64,000 nt of DNA from Chloropicon primus (taxonomy: Eukaryota > Chlorophyta > Chloropicophyceae > Chloropicales > Chloropicaceae), in the NCBI GenBank assembly GCA_023205875.1, contig CP060763.1:248001-312000 (forward strand). Reading direction: 5' to 3'. Position 1 is the stretch's first letter. The number at the start of each line of letters is the position of its first letter. Below are positions 18,074-27,704 of this stretch, in pieces. The position numbers were made by a program, and so were the translations under genes. Under the pieces are notes generated by a model, which worked only from the letters and a program-made list of their open reading frames with translations, ran no database searches and had not been told where the DNA came from.

Positions 18074-19582
18074 TTACGATTCCCCCTCATTTTTTTCGGT
18101 GGAGTACACATCGAAGTGAACCACCATTGGCCTGTGATCACTGAGATTGCACCAGCTCTTCCAGTCCATGCCGCTCGCGAAACTCACGTCTTCCACGTTA
18201 TCATAAGAATCGAGCGAGTTCAGAGTCCATTTGCCAGTGTCGAAGTCACTCTCCTCGCCCAAAGACGAGTAACCAACATCCATGTTATCGTCCGCCTCCA
18301 AGCCTTGAGCGCGCTTCTTCCCGAACTTTGGTCTGTGCATTTTCATATCGCAGGGCACGTCCCTAGGCAGCAGGTAAGCGTCCTCTGCCCGCAGCTCCAA
18401 CCCCTTGCTGACGTCGAAGGGCAGCATGTTCAGCTTGGACTGCGCGCCTGGGTCTCTCTTCGCGTTTGCGTTCGAATTTTGCTGGCTCACCTGATCCAGC
18501 GCAGGTTCTGCGTGACCGCCTCCCCCCCTTCCCTCGCTCGCTTCCGACATCCATATGTAATCCACCCCTTTCTGATTTTTTCTGTGGTCGCAGTGGGTGA
18601 TCCTCCGGATGCTCTGCTCGGCCCCTGTGGCCTCAGAGAAGGCGTCCAGGTACCCGCTCACCCTCATCTGGTTCGAGACTTGGTCGTCCAACGTGCCGTT
18701 AAAATCCCCCGAGATAACAATAGGCGTGCCGGGGGGGCAAGAGCCCTCGACAAACTGCTTGCTCTTTCCGACCATCACCTTGGCCTGCTCCAGCCTCGAG
18801 TACTCGTCCAGCGTGTGGTGGGGGTACGTCAGGTGGCTGGTGACGAACGCCATGGGGGACGAGCACTTGCCCGCGGCGGAGGGCTCCCGCGGGGCAGATC
18901 CTGGCTCGCCCGCGCCCCCTTCCATGTTAGCCATCTGCGCCAGAACCACCAAAGCGACCCTGTCGTGGCCGAACTTGCTGTGCTCCCTAAAGTAAATATC
19001 GTGCTGGTTCACGACGTGGAACTTCTCCTTGAGCATCAGGATAGCGACCCCGTCCTCGCTCCTCGTCCTCTGCAAGGAACTGATGGAGTACAGGTGGCCA
19101 AGTTCCTCCTGGTACAAGTCCCTCAAGTAGTCATTGAACCAGAACTCTTGCAGGCAGCACACGTCGCACCTCTGCTCCCGCAGCACCTCGATAATGCACT
19201 TGTGCCGCTTCATCGTTTTCGTCATGCTGGTGGACTCGTAGATTCCATCCGAGCGAAAGTAGCACGGGGCGAGGAGGTTGAACGTGAGAACCTTCAGCCG
19301 GCCCAGGAACGTCTTCCCCTCCTTCTCGTCCTCCTCCTGATGAGTCTCCTTCGACAAGGGGCGGTTGTCCCTCGCGCTGCTCGAGGTCGCCCTCGTCGCA
19401 CCCAGCACCCTCCGCCCCTCCGCCGGCCCTGGCTGCCCCCTCGCAACCCCAGCACTCGTCGTCGCCGAAAGTGCAAACGCCCTCTGCAATATCCTGGCCC
19501 TCGTGGTCAGCCTGCTCCCGCCTCCTTGCCAGGGCCTCACTCCACCGCAAAGAAACCTCTTGCACCGCCCTTGGTTCAGCAT
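18074..19582 (-). CDS. Endonuclease/exonuclease/phosphatase (EEP)-family protein, probably organelle-targeted
   Basis: Predicted 502 residues from the ATG at 19582; the frame upstream of it has no ATG. EEP motifs in order: LKVLTFNLLAPCYF, the catalytic Glu in CCLQEFWFND, AFVTSHLTYPHH, VISGDFNGTLDD, VDYIWMSE and the terminal SDHRPMVVHFDV. The order and spacing resemble plant At1g02270-like and CCR4-like hydrolases. The first ~80 residues are basic and Ser/Thr/Ala-rich, like a mitochondrial or plastid leader. A ~120-residue low-complexity insert sits between DYIWM and SDHRP, which is unusual for the fold. The substrate (RNA, DNA or phospholipid) cannot be told. A dyad element is 173 bp upstream. 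Confidence 0.8.
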   Translation of the reverse strand: MLNQGRCKRFLCGGVRPWQGGGSRLTTRARILQRAFALSATTSAGVARGQPGPAEGRRVLGATRATSSSARDNRPLSKETHQEEDEKEGKTFLGRLKVLTFNLLAPCYFRSDGIYESTSMTKTMKRHKCIIEVLREQRCDVCCLQEFWFNDYLRDLYQEELGHLYSISSLQRTRSEDGVAILMLKEKFHVVNQHDIYFREHSKFGHDRVALVVLAQMANMEGGAGEPGSAPREPSAAGKCSSPMAFVTSHLTYPHHTLDEYSRLEQAKVMVGKSKQFVEGSCPPGTPIVISGDFNGTLDDQVSNQMRVSGYLDAFSEATGAEQSIRRITHCDHRKNQKGVDYIWMSEASEGRGGGGHAEPALDQVSQQNSNANAKRDPGAQSKLNMLPFDVSKGLELRAEDAYLLPRDVPCDMKMHRPKFGKKRAQGLEADDNMDVGYSSLGEESDFDTGKWTLNSLDSYDNVEDVSFASGMDWKSWCNLSDHRPMVVHFDVYSTEKNEGES

Positions 19583-19754
19583 CGTCGTCGTATACAAGCG
19601 AAGAGGACGAATCACTAACGCAGTATCCCGCTCACGGAGCACGCAGTCGACGCCAAGACCTTCACCTCATGCTCCTCCGCCTCCGTGCCTCTGTCCTCGC
19701 TGCGAAGAAACCACCTTCATTCAAGTCAATACAATTGTCCACAGAGCGTCAAAA

Positions 19755-19780
19755 CTCTCGAGTGAGGTACCCATCGAGAG
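19755..19780 (-). promoter_or_regulatory. Dyad promoter element with paired arm change, EEP
   Basis: CTCTCG-N14-CGAGAG: both arms differ from the consensus at the matching position, so perfect symmetry is kept. On the minus strand it is preceded by CGTCTCGTGA. 173 bp before the ATG. Confidence 0.65.
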
Positions 19781-19941
19781 GTCACGAGACGATTCATCCC
19801 CTCTCACCCCTCGCTCCGTCCTCCTCCGCCCTCCCCATCGCCAACGCCGTCCAGAAACTCACCTCGTGCCCTCTCCTGCAGCTAACCCTTCCCTTGCGTG
19901 ACCACGTTTCTCGACCTCCCCGACGACAGGCTGCACCAAAA

Positions 19942-19967
19942 TCCTCGATTTCGGGTTCTATCGAAAG
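19942..19967 (-). promoter_or_regulatory. Dyad promoter element, EEP distal
   Basis: Minus-strand left arm CTTTCG preceded by CGTCATGCT; right arm CGAGGA, followed by TTTTGG. Confidence 0.5.
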
Positions 19968-20403
19968 AGCATGACGCGAAGCGTCGCAATCACCTCACCA
20001 CCGCGTCCCCTTACCCAACCCTCGACCAACCTCCTCGTGTCAAAGAGGACGAAACCCTCCGGTCGTGGCGCGGAAACTCGACCTCCACGTTTCTCAACTT
20101 TTTTTTTCTCTTTTTTCGTCCCCCAGGACAATGAACGCCACTCGTAGGAAGAAAACGCCTTCGCGAATCTGAGGTAAAATAACGTCACCCGGAGAAGGGA
20201 GAAAACCAGAAAAAAATGGATGAGACAGAAGTTGAAGGTGAGGAGGTGAACCTTTTCCCAATGCTGAGGCACCCTCGACCAACCGAGGAGCGCAGTCCTT
20301 GATCTCTTGACATTGAATTGAACGCTCAACAAATTCTGTCTCCTTTCCCTTTCTCTTTCTCTTTCTCTCTGCTTTTTTTTTTCGGGGTTTTGGTGTGGAC
20401 GCC

Positions 20404-20480
20404 ATCATCTTCATCTTCATCTTCATCTTCATCTTCATCTTCATCTTCATCTTCATCACCATCACCACCATCATCATCGG
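20404..20480. repeat. (TCTTCA)n microsatellite
   Basis: About nine hexamer units followed by imperfect CAT/CAC triplets. A plus-strand ORF through it (Ile-Phe repeats) is an artefact of the repeat. Confidence 0.95.
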
Positions 20481-20566
20481 CTTGGTTGGCGCACTGATCC
20501 TGTTTGCTTGTTGCAGCGTTGACGGTCTCCTCGAAGCACCCAAAGCTTTTCAGAGCTCTGCTGCAA

Positions 20567-21766
20567 ATGGAGAGGACGGCGTCTTGCGGCGGACTGGCCG
20601 GTCGCATCGGAAGGTCAAGGAGGCTCGCTTCGATGATGCCGAGGACAGCATCGCTGGGAGTGAGGTTGAGGAGCATGTGGTAAGTCACTGACGAACAACG
20701 AACATTCGAAAAGCTTGAGCCTGTGTTGCTGACGGTTTGATTTGATTCTCCCATTGGTCGCGTGCCTGTCACCAGGTTTGGCCTCGCCACCTGCGCCGCT
20801 GCGCTGACCTTCACCTCGGCCGCCTCGTCGAAGGGGCACGACTACGGCGCGGTGTTCAGCAAGGAGAGGGACGTGGGCATCAAGTTCGCCGACCTTCCTG
20901 GATTCACCCGGAGTGTCGTGGAGAGGGACCACGCCCTCATCACCCCGGAGTCCCGCGTGTGGTCGGGGACCCCCGGCTGGCAGAAGACCAGCACCGCTCA
21001 CCTGATAACTCCGTCGTTCCCCATGGGAGCGGAGCTCACCATGTACTTGGCGGACATGGCCACGGGGGGCGTCTTCAAGTCGGACGAGAAGGAACAGATG
21101 CACTTGGAGCGATTCGTCTTTGTCGTCGAGGGCTCCGTCTCCATCAACTGTGCCGACGGGCCTCTGACTCTCAAGGACGATGACTTTGCGTTCTTTCCTC
21201 CGGGCTACAAGCACGAGATCATCAATTTGGACGAAGCCAAGCTGGTCGTGTACGAGAGGCAGCACTTTTACTCCACGGAGACTGTGCCAGCATTCCACTC
21301 GGGGAGCACGTCAGACAAGCCGGTGAGTGCATTGCTTTTTTGCTTTGATCTCGCTCTCTCGCTCTCTCGCTCTGGCTGACTTCCTTCCCTTCTTCCTGCG
21401 CCGCACGTTGTCTGCTTGCGCTTGCAGATTTTGCCCGTCCCCGGAGAGATCTTCAAGCTGAGGAAGTGCCTTCCGGAGCAAGAGGAGTACGACTTCAACA
21501 TCCACGTCATGGACTTCGAGCCTGGAGAGTTCCTGAACATAAAGGAGGTCCACTACAACCAGCACGGGCTGCTTTTGCTGGAGGGCCAAGGCATCTACAG
21601 GCTCGGCGAGAGATGGTACTCGGTCCAAGCAGGAGATGCGATCTGGATGGCCCCGTTCGTCCCGCAGTGGTTCGGCGCTCTCGGCAAGAAGAGGTCGAGG
21701 TACATTCTCTACAAGGACACGTACCGCTCACCGGGCCACCTCATGACGGGTGGCGCGCACATGTAA
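20567..21766 (+). CDS. UGLYAH: (S)-ureidoglycine aminohydrolase, bicupin; three exons
   Basis: Exons 20567-20679, 20776-21322 and 21428-21766; introns 20680-20775 and 21323-21427 (GTAAGT/GTGAGT...CAG), all junctions in frame; 332 residues. Exon 1 was built to join in frame: it supplies an Arg-rich leader followed by a hydrophobic segment across the junction (MWFGLATCAAALTFTSA), fitting the ER signal peptide of the plant enzyme. Two cupin domains follow, with metal-binding patterns FVVEGSVSI..LKDDDFAFFPPGYKHEI and HYNQHGLLLLEGQGIYRL..VQAGDAIWMAPFVPQWF. The enzyme releases ammonia from ureidoglycine in purine (allantoin) catabolism, Mn-dependent. Its presence implies the alga can use purine nitrogen. 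It ends 130 bp from the convergent gene. Confidence 0.92.
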
Positions 21767-21896
21767 GAGTTCTCGGCGACGTACGCGTACGTTGCACATC
21801 ATTCTATTCACAATTCAATTTAATATACAGCAAAGACCCAAACAAAGCTTCGGTGGCCCAAGATCGTCCCGAACAGATCCTCGGCCCTGCCCCAAC

Positions 21897-22618
21897 CTAA
21901 GGATTTATTTGCACGTCCTTGAAAAAGTAGACCGGGGTCACTTCCTTGCAGGCCCACTTTCGGCCCGACTTGTGCTTGTAGCACATCCCGCTCACGATCA
22001 CCTTCATGAGCACCTTTGGGGCCTTGGCGCACTTGCTGTTCTTGGGAAAGCTGGCCTCCGAGGCCTCCATGGGAGTCTTATACACGAAGAAGCACGAGTC
22101 CAGCGGCGGCCACCCGAAGGCGCCTCGCTTGGACACGGTCTTCTTTCCCAGCCAGTACTCTGTGCTCGAGTCGTACACCGACACGAGCTTCGTCCCCAAG
22201 GCGGCGACGAGCTTGTACATGACCGCCTTCCTCGGAATGATGTCAGGCGTCCAGTCCTTGGGCAATCTCGTTGAGGGGCACGAGCTCCACAGCCTTGAGC
22301 TCTGGATCAGCAGGATCTCCTCCTCCAGCTCCTCCTTTGCTCGAGTCAGGCAGTCCAGGCCCTGTGTTCCGTCGCCGTCGTCGCCATCGTTTGAGAGAGA
22401 GAGAGAGAGGGAGTTCTGTGTCAGTTCATGTGAAGTGCTCCGTTTGGTCATGACAGGAACGGGAAAAGAGACTCCAGAGTGGCCAAGATAAATCCTTTCC
22501 TCGTCGAACACTCATCTTGGGAGCTTTGACGAGTTCGTCATCCCCCCAAAAAAAACAGCATGGACGGCCAAAGCAACGAACTTAAACTTACCTCCTCGTA
22601 CTCGTCGCCCTCGAGCAT
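21897..22618 (-). CDS. Unknown conserved-looking protein; two exons
   Basis: Exon 1 22618-22592 (MLEGDEYEE), intron 22362-22591 (GTAAGT...ACAG), exon 2 22361-21897; 163 residues. The intron model is mine: it keeps frame and puts the start 157 bp from a dyad element. I do not recognise the family. Visible features: an acidic N-terminal helix (RAKEELEEEILLIQ), then a compact, mixed alpha/beta region with several Trp, Cys and aromatic residues (KDWTPDIIPRKAVMYKLVAALG, FGWPPLDSCFFVYKTP, VLMKVIVSGMCYKHKSGRKW, and a final PVYFFKDVQINP). Its regular strand pattern suggests a folded domain of about 130 residues. No signal peptide or membrane span. Without splicing the frame could also be read upstream of exon 2 through (GA)n sequence, which is less plausible. 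Confidence 0.65.
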
Positions 22619-23528
22619 CGTGGTTTCGCCTTTGAGTTCAAAAAAATGCAAAGCGCGCTGACGGGAATGCTCCGACCTTCCCGATGAGACCAAGTGAGCT
22701 CCTCACACACACACACGTGTCTGTCCCTTGGTTCCCCCTGCTGGTCGAATTATCGCACCCCCAGTGGTTCAAATCCTTCGACCTTGGGATCGACGGAAAG
22801 CCCTGAAGACGCACTAGATGGTTTTCAAACCCTCTCACCGCTCCAACACGCGCAAGAACCCCAAAATCCTTCACCTTTGCGTCCCCCTCGGTCCTCCCAA
22901 AAGCCAAGATTGCCAGGATTGTCCGAGGCCATTGTCCTCAACGGCTTACCTTCAATATCCTTGGAGAATTAACGTCATGTGCAGATGTTCGGAAAATCTC
23001 TTCAAATCGCTCAAAAAACCTAAAACTCAAAACTCGATCGCGCGCAGAGGACGACGACGACGACGACGACGACCGAGAGGTAAGGCCAACGCTTGGACGA
23101 CGACCGACACGACCCGAACGACGAGAGGTTGTATCTCTCAAACCCTTCTTCTCTCCGTTTCCGGTTTCGTTCTTCTTCTTCGTGTTTGAGGGACCTCTCC
23201 TCTGCTTTGGTTTTTTTTTTCTTTTTTTTTTGGTTGCGAGGAAGGAATGGAAGCCGTCTTTTGTTCTCCTCTCTCTCCGGTCCGCTTCCTTGGCTTGAGA
23301 GGTTGTGGTCGTGCCCCTTGTTTCGTAACTGACGTCCGAGCGTTACGCGTCCTTTGCTTTCGTCCAATTCGCGCAGCGTTTCCACGAAGAAGCTTCTTTG
23401 TGTTCTGTTGTTTCTTTGGGTTGTTTTGAACACGAGACGACGACGGCGATCGCAATCGCAATCGTATCGCTTTGGTTTGGAGAAAGTCTCTTCTTCTTCT
23501 TCTTGAGTGAAGGGTTGGTTTGGTCGAG
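22619..23528. other. Divergent region unknown gene / importin alpha
   Basis: Contains a minus-strand dyad element (22775-22800), (GAC)n triplets near 23053-23075, and T-rich tracts before the importin start. The importin side has only a weak CTTTCG match near 23357. No other gene is evident. Confidence 0.55.
22775..22800 (-). promoter_or_regulatory. 26-bp dyad promoter element, unknown gene at 21897-22618
   Basis: Plus-strand reading CCTTCG-N14-GGAAAG, each arm one base off; on the minus strand it is followed by GGATTTGAACC. 157 bp before the proposed ATG. Confidence 0.6.
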
Positions 23529-25202
23529 ATGAGTTTGCGCCCGAGCAGTCGCGCGGAACAGCGCCGCAAGAGCAGCAAGAAGACGATCGATGCGGATGAG
23601 GCGAGGAAGAAGCGTGAGGAGGTGAGCATCGAGATCAGGAAGAGCAAGAGGGAGGAGCAGATGCAGAAGAGGAGGCAGTTCCAGCAGTCGATGGCGGGGC
23701 ACGGGTCGGATGTCGCCCAGCCTGCTGCCGGGGGGTTCTCCCAGGACATGTCGAGCTCTTCGGCCCAGGGTGGTCAGAACCAGTCCACCATCAAGCAGAA
23801 GCTGGAGCAGCTACCTCAGATGGTGCAGGGGGTGTTCACGGACGTTCCCGAGCACCAGCTGGAGGCCACGGTGTGGTTCCGGAAACTCCTGAGCATCGAG
23901 AGGAATCCCCCGATCGCAGAGGTCATCCAGGCCGGCGTCGTGGGTAAGTTCGTGGAGTTCCTCCGGCGGAACGACATTCCTCAGCTCCAGTTCGAGGCGG
24001 CCTGGGCTCTCACGAACATTGCGAGTGGAACGAGCGAGCACACCAAGGTCGTGATTCAGAACGGGGCCGTGCCGATCTTCGTCCACCTCTTGGAGTCCCC
24101 CTCGGAGGACGTCAGGGAACAGGCCGTCTGGGCCCTGGGAAACATCGCGGGAGACTCTCCCAAGTGCAGGGACCTGGTTCTCAACTCGAGGGCCATGCAG
24201 CCCCTCCTGGCTCAGCTCAACCCGCAGGCCAAGGTCACCATGCTCAGGAACGCCACGTGGACTCTGTCGAACTACTGCAGGGGAAAGCCCCAGCCGGCCT
24301 TCGAGCAGGTCAAGCCCGCTCTCCCCGTGCTGGCCCAGCTGGTGAACTCGACCGACGAGGACGTCCTGACCGACGCCCTGTGGGCTCTGAGCTACCTCTC
24401 GGACGGAACCAACGACAGAATCCAGGCGGTCATCGAGGTTAACGTCTGCAAGAGGCTCGTTGAGCTCCTGGTCCACCCGACCGCCGCCGTGCTCATCCCG
24501 GCCCTGAGGACCGTGGGTAACATCGTGACCGGGAACGACATGCAGACCCAAATCATCATCAACTGCGGGGCCCTCCAGTGCTTGTTGCAGCTTCTCACCA
24601 ACTACAACAAGAAAAGCATCAAGAAGGAGTCTTGCTGGACGATCAGCAACATCACCGCGGGGAACAAGGACCAGATCCAGGCGGTCATCGACTCGGGCAT
24701 CATCCCCCCCCTGGTCAACTTGCTCTCGAAGGCTGAGTTCGACATCAAGAAGGAGGCTGCCTGGGCCATCAGCAACGCCACCAGCGGAGGATCGGCCCAG
24801 CAGATTAGGTACTTGGCCTCCTGCCAGTGCATTCCTCCCTTGTGCGAGTTGCTCACCTGCTCTGACCCAAGGATCGTGACTGTTGCCATGGAGGGCCTGG
24901 AAAACATTCTCAAGGTCGGCGAGGCTGACAAGGGGCTCGCCGGACCAAGCGCTTTTAACGCTTTCGCCAAGGAGATCGACGAATGCGAGGGCCTCGACAA
25001 GATCGAGAACTTGCAGAACCACCAAAACACGGACATCTACAACAAGGCCGTGAACATCATAGAGGTCTACTTCGGAGGCGACGACGAGACCGAGGACCAG
25101 AACCTCGCTCCCTCCGTCGATCCCAACGCTCAAATGTACACCTTTAGTCAGCAAGGCATGCCGGTTCCACAGGGTGGTTTCAACTTTGCCCCTCCCCAGT
25201 AG
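23529..25202 (+). CDS. Importin subunit alpha (karyopherin alpha)
   Basis: Predicted 557 residues, one exon, start at the first ATG ([18 protein letters not shown]). Residues 1-65 are the basic importin-beta-binding domain with RRKSSKK and [23 protein letters not shown]. Ten ARM repeats follow (~95-500), with the conserved Trp/Asn ladder that grips nuclear localisation signals: [109 protein letters not shown]. The acidic ARM10 and Gln/Pro tail end it. It carries classical NLS cargo to importin beta at the nuclear pore. Length and motif order are those of plant importin alphas. Confidence 0.96.
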   Translation: MSLRPSSRAEQRRKSSKKTIDADEARKKREEVSIEIRKSKREEQMQKRRQFQQSMAGHGSDVAQPAAGGFSQDMSSSSAQGGQNQSTIKQKLEQLPQMVQGVFTDVPEHQLEATVWFRKLLSIERNPPIAEVIQAGVVGKFVEFLRRNDIPQLQFEAAWALTNIASGTSEHTKVVIQNGAVPIFVHLLESPSEDVREQAVWALGNIAGDSPKCRDLVLNSRAMQPLLAQLNPQAKVTMLRNATWTLSNYCRGKPQPAFEQVKPALPVLAQLVNSTDEDVLTDALWALSYLSDGTNDRIQAVIEVNVCKRLVELLVHPTAAVLIPALRTVGNIVTGNDMQTQIIINCGALQCLLQLLTNYNKKSIKKESCWTISNITAGNKDQIQAVIDSGIIPPLVNLLSKAEFDIKKEAAWAISNATSGGSAQQIRYLASCQCIPPLCELLTCSDPRIVTVAMEGLENILKVGEADKGLAGPSAFNAFAKEIDECEGLDKIENLQNHQNTDIYNKAVNIIEVYFGGDDETEDQNLAPSVDPNAQMYTFSQQGMPVPQGGFNFAPPQ

Positions 25203-25250
25203 GTTGAGAGGACTGCAAGAGAAGAGCGGAGGGAGGAGGGATGGATGGAG

Positions 25251-25282
25251 AGAAGAAGAAGAAGAAGAAGAAGAAGAAGAAG
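25251..25282. repeat. (GAA)n microsatellite in the importin 3' UTR
   Basis: About ten GAA units, 50 bp after the stop codon. Confidence 0.9.
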
Positions 25283-25407
25283 AGGGAAAAGAAAATTGAT
25301 TTGATTGAAAAATGTTCTGAGGGGAGGAAGAGTTTGCTTGGAACGGGGTTCATGCGCGGGAAGTATGCTATTCTCTTTCTCTAATCAGAATGAAGTGTGT
25401 TATATTT

Positions 25408-25869
25408 TTATCTTGAAAGCCTAAGGCACCTGACCACCAGCATGGCGATCGAGAACGCCGCCCACTCCTTCAGTGCGGAACGCAGCGACCTTCCCGCGGA
25501 GCCCGACCCCCCCTTGCGCTCCAGAGTCACAGCGAGCAAGGGCTCCTCGATCGTGAGAATTCCAAAGTCATCCGAGACCACCCCTTCGTTCTCTGGGTCT
25601 GCTCCCACGCTTATCGACACCTCGCGTCGGGAAGGGACGCAGACGCTCTCCTCGTCTGTGGACTTCTTGCAATCCACTTGGAACCCAAAGCCTTGCCCTA
25701 CCGGATCGAGGACCACTTGAATGAGATTCTCCTGCAGAAGGGGGACATGCTCGTCACCGCCCCCCACCGCGAAGCACGTCCCAACGCAGGACGCAGACGA
25801 CGAGGACCCAAAGTCCACCCGAAACGCCACGAAACCGACGCTTGCTCGACCGTTATGGTGCCCCTCCAT
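25408..25869 (-). CDS. Unknown small protein with hydrophobic C-terminus
   Basis: Predicted 153 residues from the first ATG (MEGHHNGRASVGF). The frame stays open upstream without an ATG, so a 5' exon is possible. I do not recognise it. The body alternates short strands (GFVAFRVDFG, TCFAVGGG, NLIQVVLDPVGQGFGFQVDC, FGILTIEEPLLAVTLERK), suggesting a small beta-sandwich. The last ~20 residues (EWAAFSIAMLVVRCLRLSR) could form a tail anchor, short for a membrane span and followed by Arg. It ends 205 bp from the convergent importin gene. No dyad element is found upstream; instead there is a cluster of CGATCG sites. Confidence 0.55.
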   Translation of the reverse strand: MEGHHNGRASVGFVAFRVDFGSSSSASCVGTCFAVGGGDEHVPLLQENLIQVVLDPVGQGFGFQVDCKKSTDEESVCVPSRREVSISVGADPENEGVVSDDFGILTIEEPLLAVTLERKGGSGSAGRSLRSALKEWAAFSIAMLVVRCLRLSR

Positions 25870-25969
25870 CGCAGTCCCCCTCCAGTAATCCAGAACCGCC
25901 ACCGACCACGATCGACGCACAAGAGGACCGCGCCTCTCCTTTGACACCCCTTGACACCCTCTCCCCCTG

Positions 25970-26235
25970 ACCGCGATCGCGATCGATCGATGGATCGATC
26001 GATCCCTCTGCTTGCTCTCCTCCTCCTCTCTCTCGCTCTCTCGCTCTCTTTCCTCTGAGGAGCCCTTTGGCGATCGATCGATCCAACCACAAGGAGCAAG
26101 AGCACAAGCACGAGTAAGACCGCGAGTAGGAGCACGAGCGAGAGCGCCACCTCCCCCCCTCCTCCCCTCCTCCCTGATCGTGATCGCGATCGATCGATCT
26201 GTTCCCCTTCCGCGATCGCTTGATCGCGATCGCTT
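25970..26235. promoter_or_regulatory. Cluster of CGATCG / GATCGATC palindromes
   Basis: Four groups (near 25972-26012, 26070-26085, 26178-26200 and 26211-26240) of overlapping CGATCG and GCGATCGC words, far denser than elsewhere in the window. Possible binding or structural sites in a two-way promoter. Confidence 0.45.
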
Positions 26236-26366
26236 TCCCCGCCGTCAGAGAGAAGTCGCGCGCGCGCGAGAGAGAGAGAGAGAGATCGCGAGAGGGGCGA
26301 CGGGACGGTCGGGGAAGGGGGAAGCGAGGTGTCCGAGGTGACTGACGAGATCGTGCGTGTCACGAG

Positions 26367-26392
26367 GTTTCCATCGAGCCATCGTTTCTTCG
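26367..26392 (+). promoter_or_regulatory. Dyad promoter element (degenerate), DRG1
   Basis: GTTTCC-N14 with the usual ATCGAGC centre and upstream GTCACGAG; right arm lost. 96 bp before the ATG. Confidence 0.4.
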
Positions 26393-26487
26393 GTACGAGG
26401 CCGGCTTTCGTCTAGAACGACACGTACACACACACACGCACGCACAGAGAGAGACAGAGAGGTTTGGTTTGAGAGAGGAGGGGCAAG

Positions 26488-27606
26488 ATGTCTTCGGCGG
26501 AGCAGATCAACTTGAAGATCAAGGAGATTGAAGATGAGATGGCACGGACGCAGAAGAACAAGGCGACCAACCAGCACATGGGTCTCCTCAAGGCGAAGAT
26601 AGCCAAGCTGAAGAGGCAGCTTGTGGACGGACCTGCGGGTGGTGGTGGTGGTGGGAAGGGAGATGGGTTTGACGTGAACAAGAGTGGTGACGCGAGGATT
26701 GGTCTGGTCGGGTTTCCTTCGGTAGGAAAGTCGACGCTGCTTCAGGTGATGACGGGAACATTCTCCGAAGTCGCGGCGTACGAGTTTACGACTTTGACGT
26801 GCATCCCTGGAATCATTCGCCATCAGGGAGCCAAGCTGCAGATGTTGGACTTGCCGGGAATCATCGAAGGAGCGAAGGATGGCAAGGGTAGAGGTAGGCA
26901 GGTCATCGCGACTGCGAGGACGTGCAACGTGATTGTGATGGTGCTGGATGCTGCGAAGCCTTTGACTCACAAGGCGCTTATAGAGCACGAGCTGGAAGGG
27001 TTTGGTATGCGGTTGAACAAGTCTCCACCGGATATCACGTACAAGAAGAAGGACAAGGGAGGCGTGAACATCGTGGTGAACCGACCGCTGACCAAGATGA
27101 CGGAGGAGACGATGCGAGCGATCTGTAAGGAGTACCGCGTCATATCGGCAGACTTCATTATCAGGTGCGACCCGACGACGGACGAGTTCATCGACGTGCT
27201 GGAGGGCAACCGCGTGTACATCCCTTGCATTTACGTCATGAACAAGATCGACGCGCTGAGCCTCGAGGAGCTCGAGCTCCTGGACAAGGTGGAGCACTAC
27301 TGCCCGATAAGCGGAAACCTCAAGTGGAACCTGGAGGGCCTGCTGGAGAAGGTTTGGCAGTACTGCGACATGGTGAGGGTGTACACCAAGCCCAAGGGCC
27401 AGGACCCCGATTGGAACGACCCGGTCGTCCTTCCGAGGTCGAAGAGAACCGTGGAGGCCTTCTGCAACAGAATTCACAGGAACATGATCAAAAGCTTTAA
27501 GCACGCTATCGTGTGGGGAGTCAGCGCGAAGCATAGGCCCCAAACTGTCGGAAAGGACCACATCCTTGACGACGAGGACGTCGTCCAGATTGTGAAAAAG
27601 GTTTGA
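26488..27606 (+). CDS. DRG1: DRG1, developmentally regulated GTP-binding protein (OBG/DRG family)
   Basis: Predicted 372 residues, one exon. Order: N-terminal helical hairpin ([20 protein letters not shown]), Gly-rich linker, G1 GFPSVGKS (75-82), switch region [12 protein letters not shown]3 [18 protein letters not shown] (~121-138), the inserted S5D2L subdomain, G4 NKID, and a C-terminal TGS domain ending [18 protein letters not shown]. The linker [11 protein letters not shown], the [10 protein letters not shown] stretch and GKDH..EDEDV ending favour DRG1 over DRG2 (DRG2 has GAAQGKGRGRQ). DRG1 binds ribosomes with partner DFRP1 and assists translation elongation. All G motifs are intact. It ends 98 bp from the convergent Rictor-like gene. 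Confidence 0.94.
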   Translation: MSSAEQINLKIKEIEDEMARTQKNKATNQHMGLLKAKIAKLKRQLVDGPAGGGGGGKGDGFDVNKSGDARIGLVGFPSVGKSTLLQVMTGTFSEVAAYEFTTLTCIPGIIRHQGAKLQMLDLPGIIEGAKDGKGRGRQVIATARTCNVIVMVLDAAKPLTHKALIEHELEGFGMRLNKSPPDITYKKKDKGGVNIVVNRPLTKMTEETMRAICKEYRVISADFIIRCDPTTDEFIDVLEGNRVYIPCIYVMNKIDALSLEELELLDKVEHYCPISGNLKWNLEGLLEKVWQYCDMVRVYTKPKGQDPDWNDPVVLPRSKRTVEAFCNRIHRNMIKSFKHAIVWGVSAKHRPQTVGKDHILDDEDVVQIVKKV

Positions 27607-27704
27607 GATAAGATATATAAGGGCCCTGCCTGTGTGTGGTGCCCGGCACTGTTGCTGTAAGTGCAGATCTATTAGTTGTGCCTTTCGTTTCTGTTTTTTT
27701 TTTT

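Larger units (their letters stand above)
19583..20566. other. Divergent region EEP / ureidoglycine aminohydrolase
   Basis: Contains two minus-strand dyad elements, an AT-richer stretch with CT and T runs, and a (TCTTCA)n microsatellite close to the aminohydrolase start. No dyad element was found for the plus-strand gene and no other gene is evident. Confidence 0.6.
25870..26487. other. Divergent region unknown gene / DRG1, rich in CGATCG palindromes
   Basis: Contains dense CGATCG/GCGATCGC clusters (25970-26235), CT and GA runs, and one weak dyad element for DRG1 at 26367-26392. No other gene is evident. Confidence 0.6.

Noticed and set aside
18116-19618. 500-codon plus-strand ORF opposite the EEP gene
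   Set aside because: Antisense shadow, no domain; the minus strand has the full set of EEP motifs.
20395-20691. Plus-strand ORF beginning with Ile-Phe repeats
   Set aside because: Translation of the (TCTTCA)n microsatellite in another frame; only the exon from 20567 in a different frame joins the aminohydrolase.
23811-25154. 447-codon minus-strand ORF inside importin alpha
   Set aside because: Antisense shadow; the plus strand codes a textbook importin alpha.
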